The notes beneath the pieces are model-generated. The model did no database searches and had not been told where the DNA came from. It worked only from the letters and a program-made list of their open reading frames with translations. The position numbers and the translations under genes were made by a program. A DNA stretch of 40,361 nt from UBA5399 sp964592125 (lineage in GTDB: Bacteria; Bacillota; Clostridia; Christensenellales; Christensenellaceae), in NCBI GenBank assembly GCA_964592125.1, contig CAZQBV010000014.1, positions 1 through 40,361 on the forward strand, in the 5' to 3' direction. Positions 7,538 to 15,145 of the stretch are shown in pieces; within the stretch, counting starts at the first letter, position 1, and each line of letters begins with the position of its first letter.

Positions 7538-7635
7538 TACTGATTCCGGATAGAAACAGCGCAAAAGCGATCGTTCTATCACTGCCACGCGGCAGTTCCA
7601 AACTGCTATGTATTTTGGACGAAATCGAAATTTGT
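7535..7635 (+). repeat. Family 1 repeat, left half (copy A)
   Basis: Starts TAATACTGATTCCGGATAG and contains three successive hairpins: GATAGAA / TTCTATC (7549-7555 / 7574-7580) extended towards a GCGC-AAAA-GCG loop; ACTGCC-ACGC-GGCAGT (7581-7596); and TCCAAA / TTTGGA (7597-7602 / 7614-7619). The same order occurs, inverted, at 9256-9342. It stops before the ATTGAACG core, at the ribosome binding site of the DUF4097 gene. It fills the whole spacer between two operon genes and could affect expression of the downstream one. Confidence 0.7.
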
Positions 7636-7650
7636 ATCATGGGAGGAAAC

Positions 7651-8736
7651 ATGAGTAAAACAGGAAAAATAATTTCTACTATTATATTATCAATTGTAAT
7701 CATTTTACTGATAGGTGTTTTGGTGTGGGGCATAACTGGCTGGAGCTTTGGCATGGGCAGAATGTTCAGCGGCAGCGATGGCTCCAGCGCTTCTTCTTGG
7801 AGAAGCTTTAGCTGCAACCCCGGTTTTGTAACCATCAGCGGCGGCCAATTGCCTGCCAATGCAGAAAAAGGGCTGGAATACGAAGTTTCGCTGGCAGAGA
7901 TTAAAGGCGTGGATTTAAGCTTTATTCACGAGGATATTCAGGTGGAAACCTGGGATAAGGCCAGCGTACGTGTGGAGCAAAGCAGCAGCGGTAATCTTGC
8001 GGATGAGGATATTATGCGCTTTGGCATACTGAATGGCAAGTTTATGGCACAAAGTGGCAACTATGGTAGGAATATGATGGGTATGCGCCCTGCCAGCACC
8101 ATAACGCTGTATGTGCCCGCGAACTTGAACATGGACACTATGCTAAGCAATACTTCCGGCAGAGTTACTGTAAACGGCGGCCACTACAGGAAGTTGCAAC
8201 TCAGCAGTATTTCGGGAGAAGTGACAGCGCAGGACATAGTGGCACAGGACACCAATGTAGATTCCACTTCCGCCAGACTACAGATGCAAAACATAACCAC
8301 TAGTACTTTGGAAATGCAAAGCACCTCCGGTGACATCAATGCATCTGGTATTGTGGAGAAGAGCTTTGGTGCGGATACCACGTCTGCCAACATTACATTT
8401 ACAGGCGCAACAGGCATTTTTGACGCAAATACCGTTTCCGGCACTGTGCAGGCCACTGTGGAGACCCCTCGTGAACTGAGTGTAGATACCGCCTCTGGAT
8501 CTGTAAAATTGGCAGTAAAGGATGCTTCCCAGCTGAAAACTGTGCAGGCAAACACAATTTCTGGTGGTGTTACCATACAGTTGCCCGAAAATGACGGCTT
8601 TACCCTGAGTTTCGATTCGATTTCCGGCAAACTAAACAATCAGAGTTTTGAAATGCTAGGCGATAAGCACGGAAACGGGCACATAGATATTAATGTAGAC
8701 ACCGCCTCTGGCAGTTTGAATTTGGAACAGATATAG
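7651..8736 (+). CDS. DUF4097 family beta-strand repeat protein, membrane-anchored
   Basis: A 361-residue protein with an N-terminal membrane segment (about residues 6-30) followed by an extracellular region. From about residue 60 on it shows the DUF4097 pattern of short repeated strands (NTSGRVTV, SISGEVTA, STSGDINAS, TVSGTVQA, TASGSVKLA, TASGSLNL), typical of a beta-helix surface domain. Function is not established; family members go with PadR or Lia-type envelope-stress systems. An in-frame ATG at 7615 lies upstream, but the ATG at 7651 has GGGAGGA just before it. A family 1 half-repeat lies immediately upstream, and a terminator follows at 8756. Confidence 0.85.
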   Translation: MSKTGKIISTIILSIVIILLIGVLVWGITGWSFGMGRMFSGSDGSSASSWRSFSCNPGFVTISGGQLPANAEKGLEYEVSLAEIKGVDLSFIHEDIQVETWDKASVRVEQSSSGNLADEDIMRFGILNGKFMAQSGNYGRNMMGMRPASTITLYVPANLNMDTMLSNTSGRVTVNGGHYRKLQLSSISGEVTAQDIVAQDTNVDSTSARLQMQNITTSTLEMQSTSGDINASGIVEKSFGADTTSANITFTGATGIFDANTVSGTVQATVETPRELSVDTASGSVKLAVKDASQLKTVQANTISGGVTIQLPENDGFTLSFDSISGKLNNQSFEMLGDKHGNGHIDINVDTASGSLNLEQI

Positions 8737-8755
8737 CACACTAGAAGAACGACGG

Positions 8756-8792
8756 AAAGGGCGCTTGTTTTCGCAGGCGTCCTTTTTCTTTT
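8756..8792 (+). terminator. Terminator of the padR operon
   Basis: AAAGGGCGCTTG (8756-8767) pairs with CAGGCGTCCTTT (8774-8785), allowing two G-T pairs. It is followed by a T-rich tract, 20 bases after the DUF4097 stop codon. Confidence 0.75.
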
Positions 8793-8858
8793 TTCAAGAT
8801 GCAAAAACTTTTTTTAATATTGTTCATACATCTGTTTTTAGCTTTCCAGTGGTTTCAT

Positions 8859-9055
8859 ATTATACTAAACACTGATAGAAAAACCTAAAAGGGCTTTTCT
8901 ATCGCCGCATAAAATGCGGCACAAAATGAAATGTCATTTTTGAAGTATAAGTATTGAACGGCTTAACCAGTTCATAATGCCAAAAAGCATTATGAACCCC
9001 GCGCATATGCGCGGTATTAAAACACAGGGTGTTTTAATTGGTGAATAGTATTATA
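8859..9055 (+). repeat. Family 1 multi-hairpin repeat, full copy (B)
   Basis: Six successive hairpins on both sides of the core AGTATTGAACGGCTT (8950-8964). H1: GATAGAAAA / TTTTCTATC (8874-8882 / 8895-8903). H2: GCCGCAT / ATGCGGC (8904-8910 / 8914-8920). H3: AAAATGA / TCATTTT (8923-8929 / 8934-8940). H4: GTTCATAATGC / GCATTATGAAC (8970-8980 / 8987-8997). H5: CCGCGCATATGCGCGG (8999-9014). H6: ATTAAAACAC / GTGTTTTAAT (9016-9025 / 9029-9038). The outer ends form an imperfect inverted repeat (TATTATACTAAACAC against TATAATACTATTCAC). The same six-hairpin plan and identical core recur at 18575. No coding potential was seen. Confidence 0.85.
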
Positions 9056-9094
9056 TTTTTCTGTTTTTTGTTTTTCGCCTCATATATGTGGTAT

Positions 9095-9343
9095 TATACT
9101 ATTATATCTATTCCGATTTTATGCAGATGTTTCATCGCTCTAAAGATAAACGAATGAAGCGATATACTTTGTAATAAATCACGTGCAGTATGCGCGACTA
9201 GAAAAATGTTTTTTCATTTTTCGAGTGGGAATGTCGTTCAATAGTGATTTTGTCTAAAATGCGGCGCATTTTGGAACTGCCGTATGGCAGTGATAGAAAT
9301 ATCGTTTTGCGTTATTTCTATTCGGAATCAGTATTATATTTCA
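9095..9343 (-). repeat. Family 1 repeat, second sub-type (copy C), inverted
   Basis: Written on the plus strand, the element ends with H1 ATAGAAATA / TATTTCTAT (9293-9301 / 9313-9321), preceded by H2 ACTGCC-GTAT-GGCAGT (9276-9291), H3 AAAATGC / GCATTTT (9256-9262 / 9266-9272) and the core GTCGTTCAAT (9233-9242). H4 is GAAAAATG / CATTTTTC (9201-9208 / 9215-9222), then a CGTGCA / TGCGCG hairpin (9182-9196). The far arm holds ATGAAG / CTTTGT (9154-9159 / 9167-9172). It is closely similar to 39891-40095, in the same orientation. It sits about 40 bases from copy B in opposite orientation. Confidence 0.8.
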
Positions 9344-9345
9344 CT

Positions 9346-9562
9346 TAATGCTTGGCTTTTTATGTATATGAACTATTTCATATAGCATAAATATTCGATA
9401 AATTTTGTGATTTGTACCGTTGCACAGAAGCGAAAGCGTTTGGCAATATATGGGCGGCTAATGCTTGGCTTTTTTTCGATAAAGTTTTTTGAGTCGTTTT
9501 TTGAGTCGAAAATCGTTTTATGCATTGTTTTTGTAGTAAGATGGTTTGTAGTAAGATAGTTT
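9346..9562. repeat. Cluster of short duplications before the GGDEF-EAL gene
   Basis: Three direct duplications lie in this AT-rich stretch. TAATGCTTGGCTTTTT occurs at 9346-9361 and 9459-9474. TTTTTTGAGTCG is in tandem at 9485-9496 and 9497-9508. GTAGTAAGATRGTTT is in tandem at 9533-9547 and 9548-9562. No gene was found between 8793 and 9609; the rest of the interval is repeat copies B and C. The duplications may affect the promoter of the gene at 9610, for which no convincing -35/-10 pair was found. Confidence 0.7.
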
Positions 9563-9609
9563 AATAATTGAGTTTTGTTTTATACTAGTTTATATAATTT
9601 TTTTGGCGG

Positions 9610-11889
9610 GTGAACAAAGTGATACGAAAAGGCACCAGAAAGCCTTTCATTAATGTAAATATAGTCTATATGCTGGCTTCTGTTGTTTGCATTGTTTTTT
9701 TGTTGTCCAGCATTGTGTTTTTAAGCTATGCGGAAAACACCGGAAATGCACAGACTGCAGATTATATGCGTGAAAGCACCCGGCAAAGCCAGATGATTGT
9801 GGAATCGCAAATAGCGTCTGATTTTTCTACACTATCTGCACTGGCTTCTGTTTATGGTAGTTTAGCAAAAGAGCCCAATGCCGATTCTCTTGCACTATTG
9901 CGGCAGGCCACTATGGACAATCGGTTTTACAGCATTGGTTTAGCCACTTTGGATGGCCATGGCAAATGGGTAGACGAAAGTGGCCAATTGCAGTCTGTCA
10001 ATTTTTTCCCAGATAGCTCCTTTAAAAGAGCGGCAGAGGGCAAACAGGATCTATCCAATATCATAACCACCACAGAAACCGGGGAAAGTGTTTATTATTA
10101 TTTTGTGCCCATCACAGATGGCAACCACGTAACAAGTGTTTTATTTGCGTCGCACAAGCTGGACTTTATTTACGATGTAATAAGCGCTTCTACATTTGGG
10201 CAGCGCGGTTTTATGCATATCATAGACAATGAAGGCAATATTGTCATTCATTCTAAAAATCCACTGCATGTAAAAGACTTGAACAATATTTTAGATACGC
10301 AAAACCCACCCTTAAGCGAGGATCAGAAAAGCCAAATATTGCTGGATTTAAGCTTAGGTGAAGATGGGTTTGTGGAACAGAAATATGACAATACCATCCG
10401 TTGGGCGGCGTATTCTCCCTTAAGCATAAACAATTGGTTTATCTTTTATGTAATGCCGCAGGATCAAATGATTTTTAATTATGGCATTATATCCAATGGT
10501 CTTTTGGTAATTGTGTTAAGCGCTGTGAGTATATTTGTATTCTTTGTATTCTTCATTCGACGTATTAATGAGAAAAGCATGGCGCAGCTGGAAGAACTGG
10601 TATTTACCGACTCTCTTACCGGGCAACGAACTTTCCAGAAGTTTTTGATAGATACGGAAACTTTTCTGAGTGAGCGCAGCAATTCCCAGTACAGTATTTG
10701 GTATTGCGATATCAAGAACTTTAAATATATTAACGACTTGTTTGGCTACAGCGTAGGAGATAATGTGCTGCGGTTTTGGACTATGGTGCTAAAGCAAGAC
10801 ACCCGCCCGGGGGAGGTATTTGGGCGTGTGGGTGCCGACAATTTTGTGTGCCTACGCGAATATACAGATACAAAGGAGCTAAAAACGCGTTTCGACCTAT
10901 ACGCCGCCATGCTGGCAAACTACAACGAAACTGCGGAGAAAGGCTTTAAACTGGAAATTTCTGCAGGTATTTTCCTAATTGACCCTCAGGATAGCGAGAT
11001 GACCGTAAACGATATGCTGGACAGAGCAAATGTTGCACAGAAGTCTATCAAAAGCTTAAGCGGCAGCCGCTGCGCAATTTATTCCAACGAAATGCGTGAT
11101 AAAATTTTAAGAGAAGCGGAAATGGAATCGCGCATGGAAACTTCCTTGATGGATGGAGACTTCCATATGTATTTGCAACCAAAAGTTGCAATAGCAAATG
11201 GCGCCAAAGTAATGGGGGCAGAGGCTTTGGTGCGCTGGCAATGGCCTGACCGCGGGCTGGTACCGCCGGGCGAATTTATTCCTCTGTTTGAAAAAAATGG
11301 ATTTATTGTGCGGTTGGATGAATTCATGCTGGAGGAAGCCTGCAAGCTGCTGGAGAAGGACGTGTTGGAACCCAACACCCCTCACTTTGCTATTTCCGTA
11401 AATGTGTCTCGCATTGGCATATTGCAGCATAATTTTATAGACCGTTATGTAAAAATTAAGAACAAATATAATGTTCCTGATGGCTGTATAGAGCTGGAAT
11501 TTACCGAAAGTATTGCTTTTGAAAATCATTTGACATTCCGATCTATTGTTACCGAACTACAGAAGAATGGTTTCCTCTGTTCTTTGGACGATTTTGGAGC
11601 GGGGCATTCTTCGCTGAATATATTGAAGGATTTGCCTGTAGATGTACTTAAAATAGATCGTTTGTTTTTCTTCGAGGGCGATGATTCCGAACGTGACAAG
11701 GAGCTGATAAACAGCATTGTAGGAATGGCCAAGGCTTTGAAAATGACCACCGTTGCCGAGGGTGTGGAAACAATGGAGCAGGTGGAAATGTTGCGCGAAA
11801 TGTCTTGCGATATCATTCAGGGCTATGTGTTCTCTCGACCATTAACTGTGGATGACTTTTTAACCTTTCGAAAAAAGATGAACGCATAA
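9610..11889 (+). CDS. Membrane dCache-GGDEF-EAL protein, probable c-di-GMP phosphodiesterase
   Basis: A 759-residue signalling protein: TM1 at about 17-40, a periplasmic-type dCache sensor domain to about 288, TM2 at about 289-316, a GGDEF domain at about 330-495 and an EAL domain at about 515-755. The GGDEF signature is replaced by RVGADNF (about residue 406), so cyclase activity is unlikely. The EAL domain keeps EALVRW, SVNVS, EFTES, DDFGAG, KIDR, EGVET and QGY, so c-di-GMP hydrolysis is expected, with the GGDEF part possibly regulatory. The start is uncertain: GTG at 9610 (weak RBS) or GTG at 9619, with GGCGGG 8 bases upstream. It is a single gene; the stop codon overlaps a family 1 fragment. 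Confidence 0.85.
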   Translation: MNKVIRKGTRKPFINVNIVYMLASVVCIVFLLSSIVFLSYAENTGNAQTADYMRESTRQSQMIVESQIASDFSTLSALASVYGSLAKEPNADSLALLRQATMDNRFYSIGLATLDGHGKWVDESGQLQSVNFFPDSSFKRAAEGKQDLSNIITTTETGESVYYYFVPITDGNHVTSVLFASHKLDFIYDVISASTFGQRGFMHIIDNEGNIVIHSKNPLHVKDLNNILDTQNPPLSEDQKSQILLDLSLGEDGFVEQKYDNTIRWAAYSPLSINNWFIFYVMPQDQMIFNYGIISNGLLVIVLSAVSIFVFFVFFIRRINEKSMAQLEELVFTDSLTGQRTFQKFLIDTETFLSERSNSQYSIWYCDIKNFKYINDLFGYSVGDNVLRFWTMVLKQDTRPGEVFGRVGADNFVCLREYTDTKELKTRFDLYAAMLANYNETAEKGFKLEISAGIFLIDPQDSEMTVNDMLDRANVAQKSIKSLSGSRCAIYSNEMRDKILREAEMESRMETSLMDGDFHMYLQPKVAIANGAKVMGAEALVRWQWPDRGLVPPGEFIPLFEKNGFIVRLDEFMLEEACKLLEKDVLEPNTPHFAISVNVSRIGILQHNFIDRYVKIKNKYNVPDGCIELEFTESIAFENHLTFRSIVTELQKNGFLCSLDDFGAGHSSLNILKDLPVDVLKIDRLFFFEGDDSERDKELINSIVGMAKALKMTTVAEGVETMEQVEMLREMSCDIIQGYVFSRPLTVDDFLTFRKKMNA

Positions 11890-11918
11890 TACCAAACACT
11901 GATAGCAACACCTGAAAG
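11887..11918 (+). repeat. Family 1 repeat, left-end fragment
   Basis: From 11891, 28 bases starting ACCAAACACTGATAG match 8864-8891 in copy B at 24 positions, counted by eye. The preceding TAATAC begins with the TAA stop codon of the GGDEF-EAL gene. Hairpin H1 is no longer paired, and the rest of the element is missing. Confidence 0.6.
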
Positions 11919-11930
11919 AGTATAAATTTA

Positions 11931-11959
11931 TAAAAAAGAGGATGCTTTGCGCATCCTCT
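11931..11959 (-). terminator. Terminator of the parAB transcript
   Basis: AGAGGATGC (11937-11945) pairs with GCATCCTCT (11951-11959) around a 5-base loop. On the minus strand it is followed by a T-run (the A-run 11932-11937), as expected for parB. It may also slow transcripts coming from the left. Confidence 0.75.
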
Positions 11960-12003
11960 GGCACTTTTTATGGCTTGTGGCAACTGCTTTTCTTCTGCAT
12001 TTC

Positions 12004-12846
12004 TCAACTTAGGGAACGCAGCGAATCGAAAAGTTGCTCCAGTTGCTCCTTGTTGTAGTATTCTATTAGTATTTTCCCGCTTTCGTAGTCGCCCTGAATT
12101 TTTACCTTGGTGGAAAGCGCCTCGCTTAGGCTGTCCTGTGCGTGTTTTATTTCCGGCAGAAGCTTTGGGACTGCTTTTTTTTCTTTTTCGGGCTTTTGCA
12201 TCTCCCGCACCAGCGCTTCGGTTTGCCGTACGGAAAGGCCTTTTTCACACACCAGCTCGGCAGTGGTTTGGATTTGGGAAGCGGGCAGTGCCAGCAAGCA
12301 ACGCGCATGCCCGGCAGACAGGCTGCCTGTTTGCACCATCTTCTGTGTGGCCTTGGGTAGGGATAGCAGGCGTAGCAAGTTGGCAATGGCACTTCGGGAT
12401 TTGCCCACACGCTGCGCCACTTCTTCCTGTGTAATATTATACTTTGTAACCAGCTCCTGCAATGCAGCGGCTTGTTCTATCGCGTTCAGGTCTTCGCGCT
12501 GAATGTTTTCTATTAGCGACAGCTCCAATATTTCGCGCTCTGTAAATTCTTTTACCAGAACCGGCACCTGCTTTAGCCCCGCCAGCTTGGACGCACGAAA
12601 GCGGCGTTCCCCCGCCACAATGGTATAGCGGCCATTTTTTTCGTACACCAGTATAGGCTGCATTATGCCATGTATTTTAATGGATTGCGCAAGCTCTTCC
12701 AGCTTTTCCGGGTCGAATTGCTTACGCGGCTGGTCTTTGTTATTGTCCAGCAGCAGAATATCCACCTCGGCAACGCCCTGCTCGGGTGAAGACATATCCC
12801 CCATCAGTGCGCCCAATCCCTTGCCCAATCCTCTTTTTGTGCTCAT
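12004..12846 (-). CDS. parB: Chromosome-partitioning protein ParB (Spo0J)
   Basis: A 280-residue ParB. The N terminus STKRGLGKGLGALMGD is the ParA-stimulating segment. The CTP-binding ParB domain carries PRKQFD and the conserved GERRFRA (about residues 92-98), the helix-turn-helix reads TQEEVAQRVGKSRSAIANLL, and the C-terminal 50 residues form the dimer domain. It binds parS and slides as a CTP-dependent clamp, loading condensin at the origin; two perfect parS sites lie at 15118 and 17047. A frame open from 12870 was shortened to the ATG at 12846, which follows GGAGGAG closely. It is downstream of parA on the same transcript. No noc paralogue is seen here. Confidence 0.96.
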   Translation of the reverse strand: MSTKRGLGKGLGALMGDMSSPEQGVAEVDILLLDNNKDQPRKQFDPEKLEELAQSIKIHGIMQPILVYEKNGRYTIVAGERRFRASKLAGLKQVPVLVKEFTEREILELSLIENIQREDLNAIEQAAALQELVTKYNITQEEVAQRVGKSRSAIANLLRLLSLPKATQKMVQTGSLSAGHARCLLALPASQIQTTAELVCEKGLSVRQTEALVREMQKPEKEKKAVPKLLPEIKHAQDSLSEALSTKVKIQGDYESGKILIEYYNKEQLEQLFDSLRSLS

Positions 12847-12914
12847 GTTACTCCTCCAGCATTCCCGCAAAAGTGGTTGTACCTTTATTTCTAAAATAGT
12901 CTATGTTCAAAATA

Positions 12915-13685
12915 TTATTTTTTTGCATCGTTCGAAAGAAATTCTGTTGCCAATTCGCCATAGGCTTCACTGCCCAAACACTTTTCATCGTAAAGAATAA
13001 CCGGCAAACCAAAACTGGGCGCCTCGCCCAAACGCACATTGCGCGGTATCACCGTTTGGTACACCTTGTTTTTGAAAAATTTGCGCACTTCCTCCACCAC
13101 TTGCACAGAAAGGTTGGTTCTGCCGTCAAACATTGTCATCACCACACCCTCCACCTCCAGCGCAGGGTTCAGGCTTTGCCGCACCAGCTTCACCGTGCTC
13201 ATCAGCTGGGTGAGCCCCTCCAGCGCATAGTATTCGCACTGTATGGGCACCAGAATGCGATCGGCAGCGCACAATGCATTCAAAGTAATTAGGCCAAGCG
13301 ATGGCGGGCAGTCCATAAAGATATAGTCGTACAAATTCTTCACATCCTCCAAAGCGCGCCGCAGCATGGTTTCCCGCGCTATCATGGCCACCAGCTCCAC
13401 CTCTGCACCCACCAAATCAATATTGGCGGGCATTATGTCCAGCTTTGGCATCATAGTGGTGGTGATTGCCTCCATTGCGGAAGACTGCCCCACCAACACA
13501 TCGTAAGAGGATTTTTTCAGCGTCAGGCGGTCTATCCCCAGCCCACTGCTGGAGTTACCCTGCGGGTCTATATCTATCAGCAACACGCGTTTGCCGCTGT
13601 TTGCCACGCAGGCGCTTAGGTTGATTGCGGTGGTGGTTTTGCCCACGCCGCCCTTTTGGTTTGCTACAGCTATTATTTTGCCCAA
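12915..13685 (-). CDS. parA: Chromosome-partitioning ATPase ParA (Soj)
   Basis: A 256-residue ParA/Soj ATPase with the deviant Walker A KGGVGKTTT near the N terminus, the DIDPQGN switch, Walker B YIFMDCPPSLG and the late motif MFDGRTNLS. It acts with ParB in origin segregation, and in Bacillus it also affects DnaA. The start chosen is a TTG at 13685: it gives MGKIIAVANQKGG, the usual family N terminus, and has AAGGAG with 6 bases spacing. An upstream TTG at 13724 would add 13 atypical polar residues. parB follows after 68 bases. The 174 bases between parA and rsmG show no feature. Confidence 0.95.
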   Translation of the reverse strand: MGKIIAVANQKGGVGKTTTAINLSACVANSGKRVLLIDIDPQGNSSSGLGIDRLTLKKSSYDVLVGQSSAMEAITTTMMPKLDIMPANIDLVGAEVELVAMIARETMLRRALEDVKNLYDYIFMDCPPSLGLITLNALCAADRILVPIQCEYYALEGLTQLMSTVKLVRQSLNPALEVEGVVMTMFDGRTNLSVQVVEEVRKFFKNKVYQTVIPRNVRLGEAPSFGLPVILYDEKCLGSEAYGELATEFLSNDAKK

Positions 13686-13859
13686 ATCGTTCTCCTTATG
13701 GCTTTTTTCCGAATTGTTTCCCAATTTCTTTCCATTTTCGCCATTTTCATCTATATTCTTCCCATTTCTTTGTTTTGTTTCGAAAATAAGAAGGGTTTGG
13801 CTTCCTGCATTTTGTTTTGAAAAACCACATTGCTTATATTATATAGCACTTGCACCAAT

Positions 13860-14564
13860 TTACAAAGGTCTTTTTCGTATCTGTGCATTATTTCTGGGGT
13901 ATTTTTCCGGTATTGGTTTGTTCTTTTTGTAAATTAGCACATTGTGATCGTATTCTTCCAGTGGCAAATGCAGTTGTTTTTCAAATTTCAAGCCCAGTGT
14001 TTCCATTGCGTTTGCCGCACGCTGCATTTCTTCCTTCACACTGCTGCTTTTATACGCCATAAACAGGCCGCCCTGCTTCACAAAACCGGCGCATAGCTCC
14101 ATTAATATGGGAAGGTCGGCAACTGCGCGAGATACGCATACGTCATACTTTTCCCTCCATTGCGGCTGCTGCGCCGCTTCTTCCGCACGCGCTTGCAGCG
14201 TTTGCAGTTGAATACCTGCCTCTTGCGCTGCCATTGTTATAAAAGCACACTTTTTGCCAGTGGCCTCCAGCGCATGCATTTGCACATCCGGCCGCAGTAC
14301 TGTAATGGGCGCTGCGGGAAATCCACCACCGCTACCCACATCTATAACACATGCATTTGCGGGCAATTCTGCACAGGGCACCACGCTATCCAAAAAATGC
14401 TTCAATGCAGCTTCTTTGGGCTGCGCAATGGTGGTGATGTTGTACTTTGCGTTTTCCCGCAGCAAACAGTTGTAGTACTGCTCCATTTGCAGCATCTGCG
14501 CATCGCTTAACGGATAGCTGCACGCATCGAACAAACTTCGCAGTTCTTCTGTAAATTCAGACAT
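13860..14564 (-). CDS. rsmG: 16S rRNA (guanine-527-N7)-methyltransferase RsmG
   Basis: A 234-residue SAM-dependent methyltransferase that modifies G527 of 16S rRNA. It has the family N-terminal helices (QMEQYYNCLLRENAKYNIT), the SAM-binding motif IDVGSGGGFPAAPI (about residues 73-86) and VSRAVADL, all typical. A longer frame begins at 14585, but the ATG at 14564 follows AAGGAG and gives MSEFTEELRSLF. It overlaps the end of the upstream GNAT gene by 8 bases, so the two are probably coupled. In most relatives rsmG directly follows mnmG. Loss of rsmG gives low-level streptomycin resistance in many bacteria. Confidence 0.95.
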   Translation of the reverse strand: MSEFTEELRSLFDACSYPLSDAQMLQMEQYYNCLLRENAKYNITTIAQPKEAALKHFLDSVVPCAELPANACVIDVGSGGGFPAAPITVLRPDVQMHALEATGKKCAFITMAAQEAGIQLQTLQARAEEAAQQPQWREKYDVCVSRAVADLPILMELCAGFVKQGGLFMAYKSSSVKEEMQRAANAMETLGLKFEKQLHLPLEEYDHNVLIYKKNKPIPEKYPRNNAQIRKRPL

Positions 14565-15078
14565 TGCACTCCTTCTCTGCCACATATAGCTTGTGCGGCA
14601 TATCCTCTCCCAAATAGATTCGTGTGTATTCGCCCAAATAGGTTAGCCCCAGCGATTTTGCAACCGCTTCGGAAGCCATGTTTGTGCTGCGCATTTGCAC
14701 GATCACGCGCTTTGCGCCAAACTGTTGCAACGCATAGTTGATGCACGCCACAGCCCCCTCTTTGGCAAACCCTTTGCGCCATTGCTCTTTTCTTAATATG
14801 TAGGCGGCCTCCCAATCGGCCTTCCCATTGATATCCGGATTGTATATTAGACCAATTGCGCCCACCACATCGCCGCTATCTTTTTCAGTTGCCAGCAAGA
14901 AGCCACAGCCATCCTTTTCGTAGCGCGCAATGTTTTTGTCTATAAATTCTTGCACGCCTTCCTTTGAAAAGCCGCCATTCCATGCGTACATCACTTCATC
15001 GTCCTGCAAAAATGCCGCAAGCGTATCAAAATCCTGCTGCGTTATCTTTCTCATAGTCATTCGTTTGCTTTTTATCAT
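14557..15078 (-). CDS. GNAT family N-acetyltransferase (RimJ/RimL-like)
   Basis: A 173-residue acetyltransferase. It shows the N-terminal RKITQQDFDTLAAFLQDDEVMYAWNGG pattern of the Acetyltransf_3/RimJ-L group (about residues 10-36), the central strand DVVGAIGLIYN, the acetyl-CoA loop WRKGFAKEGAVA (canonical R/Q-x-x-G-x-G/A) and the C-terminal NMASEAVAKSLGLTYLGEY. The substrate is unknown; the group acetylates protein N termini, ribosomal proteins or antibiotics. The frame extends to 15225, but AAGGAAGGAG sits 6 bases before the ATG at 15078. It separates mnmG from rsmG, an uncommon insertion in this conserved cluster, and overlaps rsmG by 8 bases. Confidence 0.82.
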   Translation of the reverse strand: MIKSKRMTMRKITQQDFDTLAAFLQDDEVMYAWNGGFSKEGVQEFIDKNIARYEKDGCGFLLATEKDSGDVVGAIGLIYNPDINGKADWEAAYILRKEQWRKGFAKEGAVACINYALQQFGAKRVIVQMRSTNMASEAVAKSLGLTYLGEYTRIYLGEDMPHKLYVAEKECNV

Positions 15079-15117
15079 ATGCCGCTCCTTCCTTTGCCGT
15101 ACAAAGCCGCGCTGTAT

Positions 15118-15133
15118 TGTTTCACGTGAAACA
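15118..15133. promoter_or_regulatory. parS: parS site 1
   Basis: TGTTTCACGTGAAACA is a perfect match to the ParB/Spo0J binding palindrome. It lies between the GNAT gene and the end of mnmG, about 2.3 kb from parB and 6.5 kb from the origin. Confidence 0.97.
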
Positions 15134-15145
15134 GTTCCACTTGTG

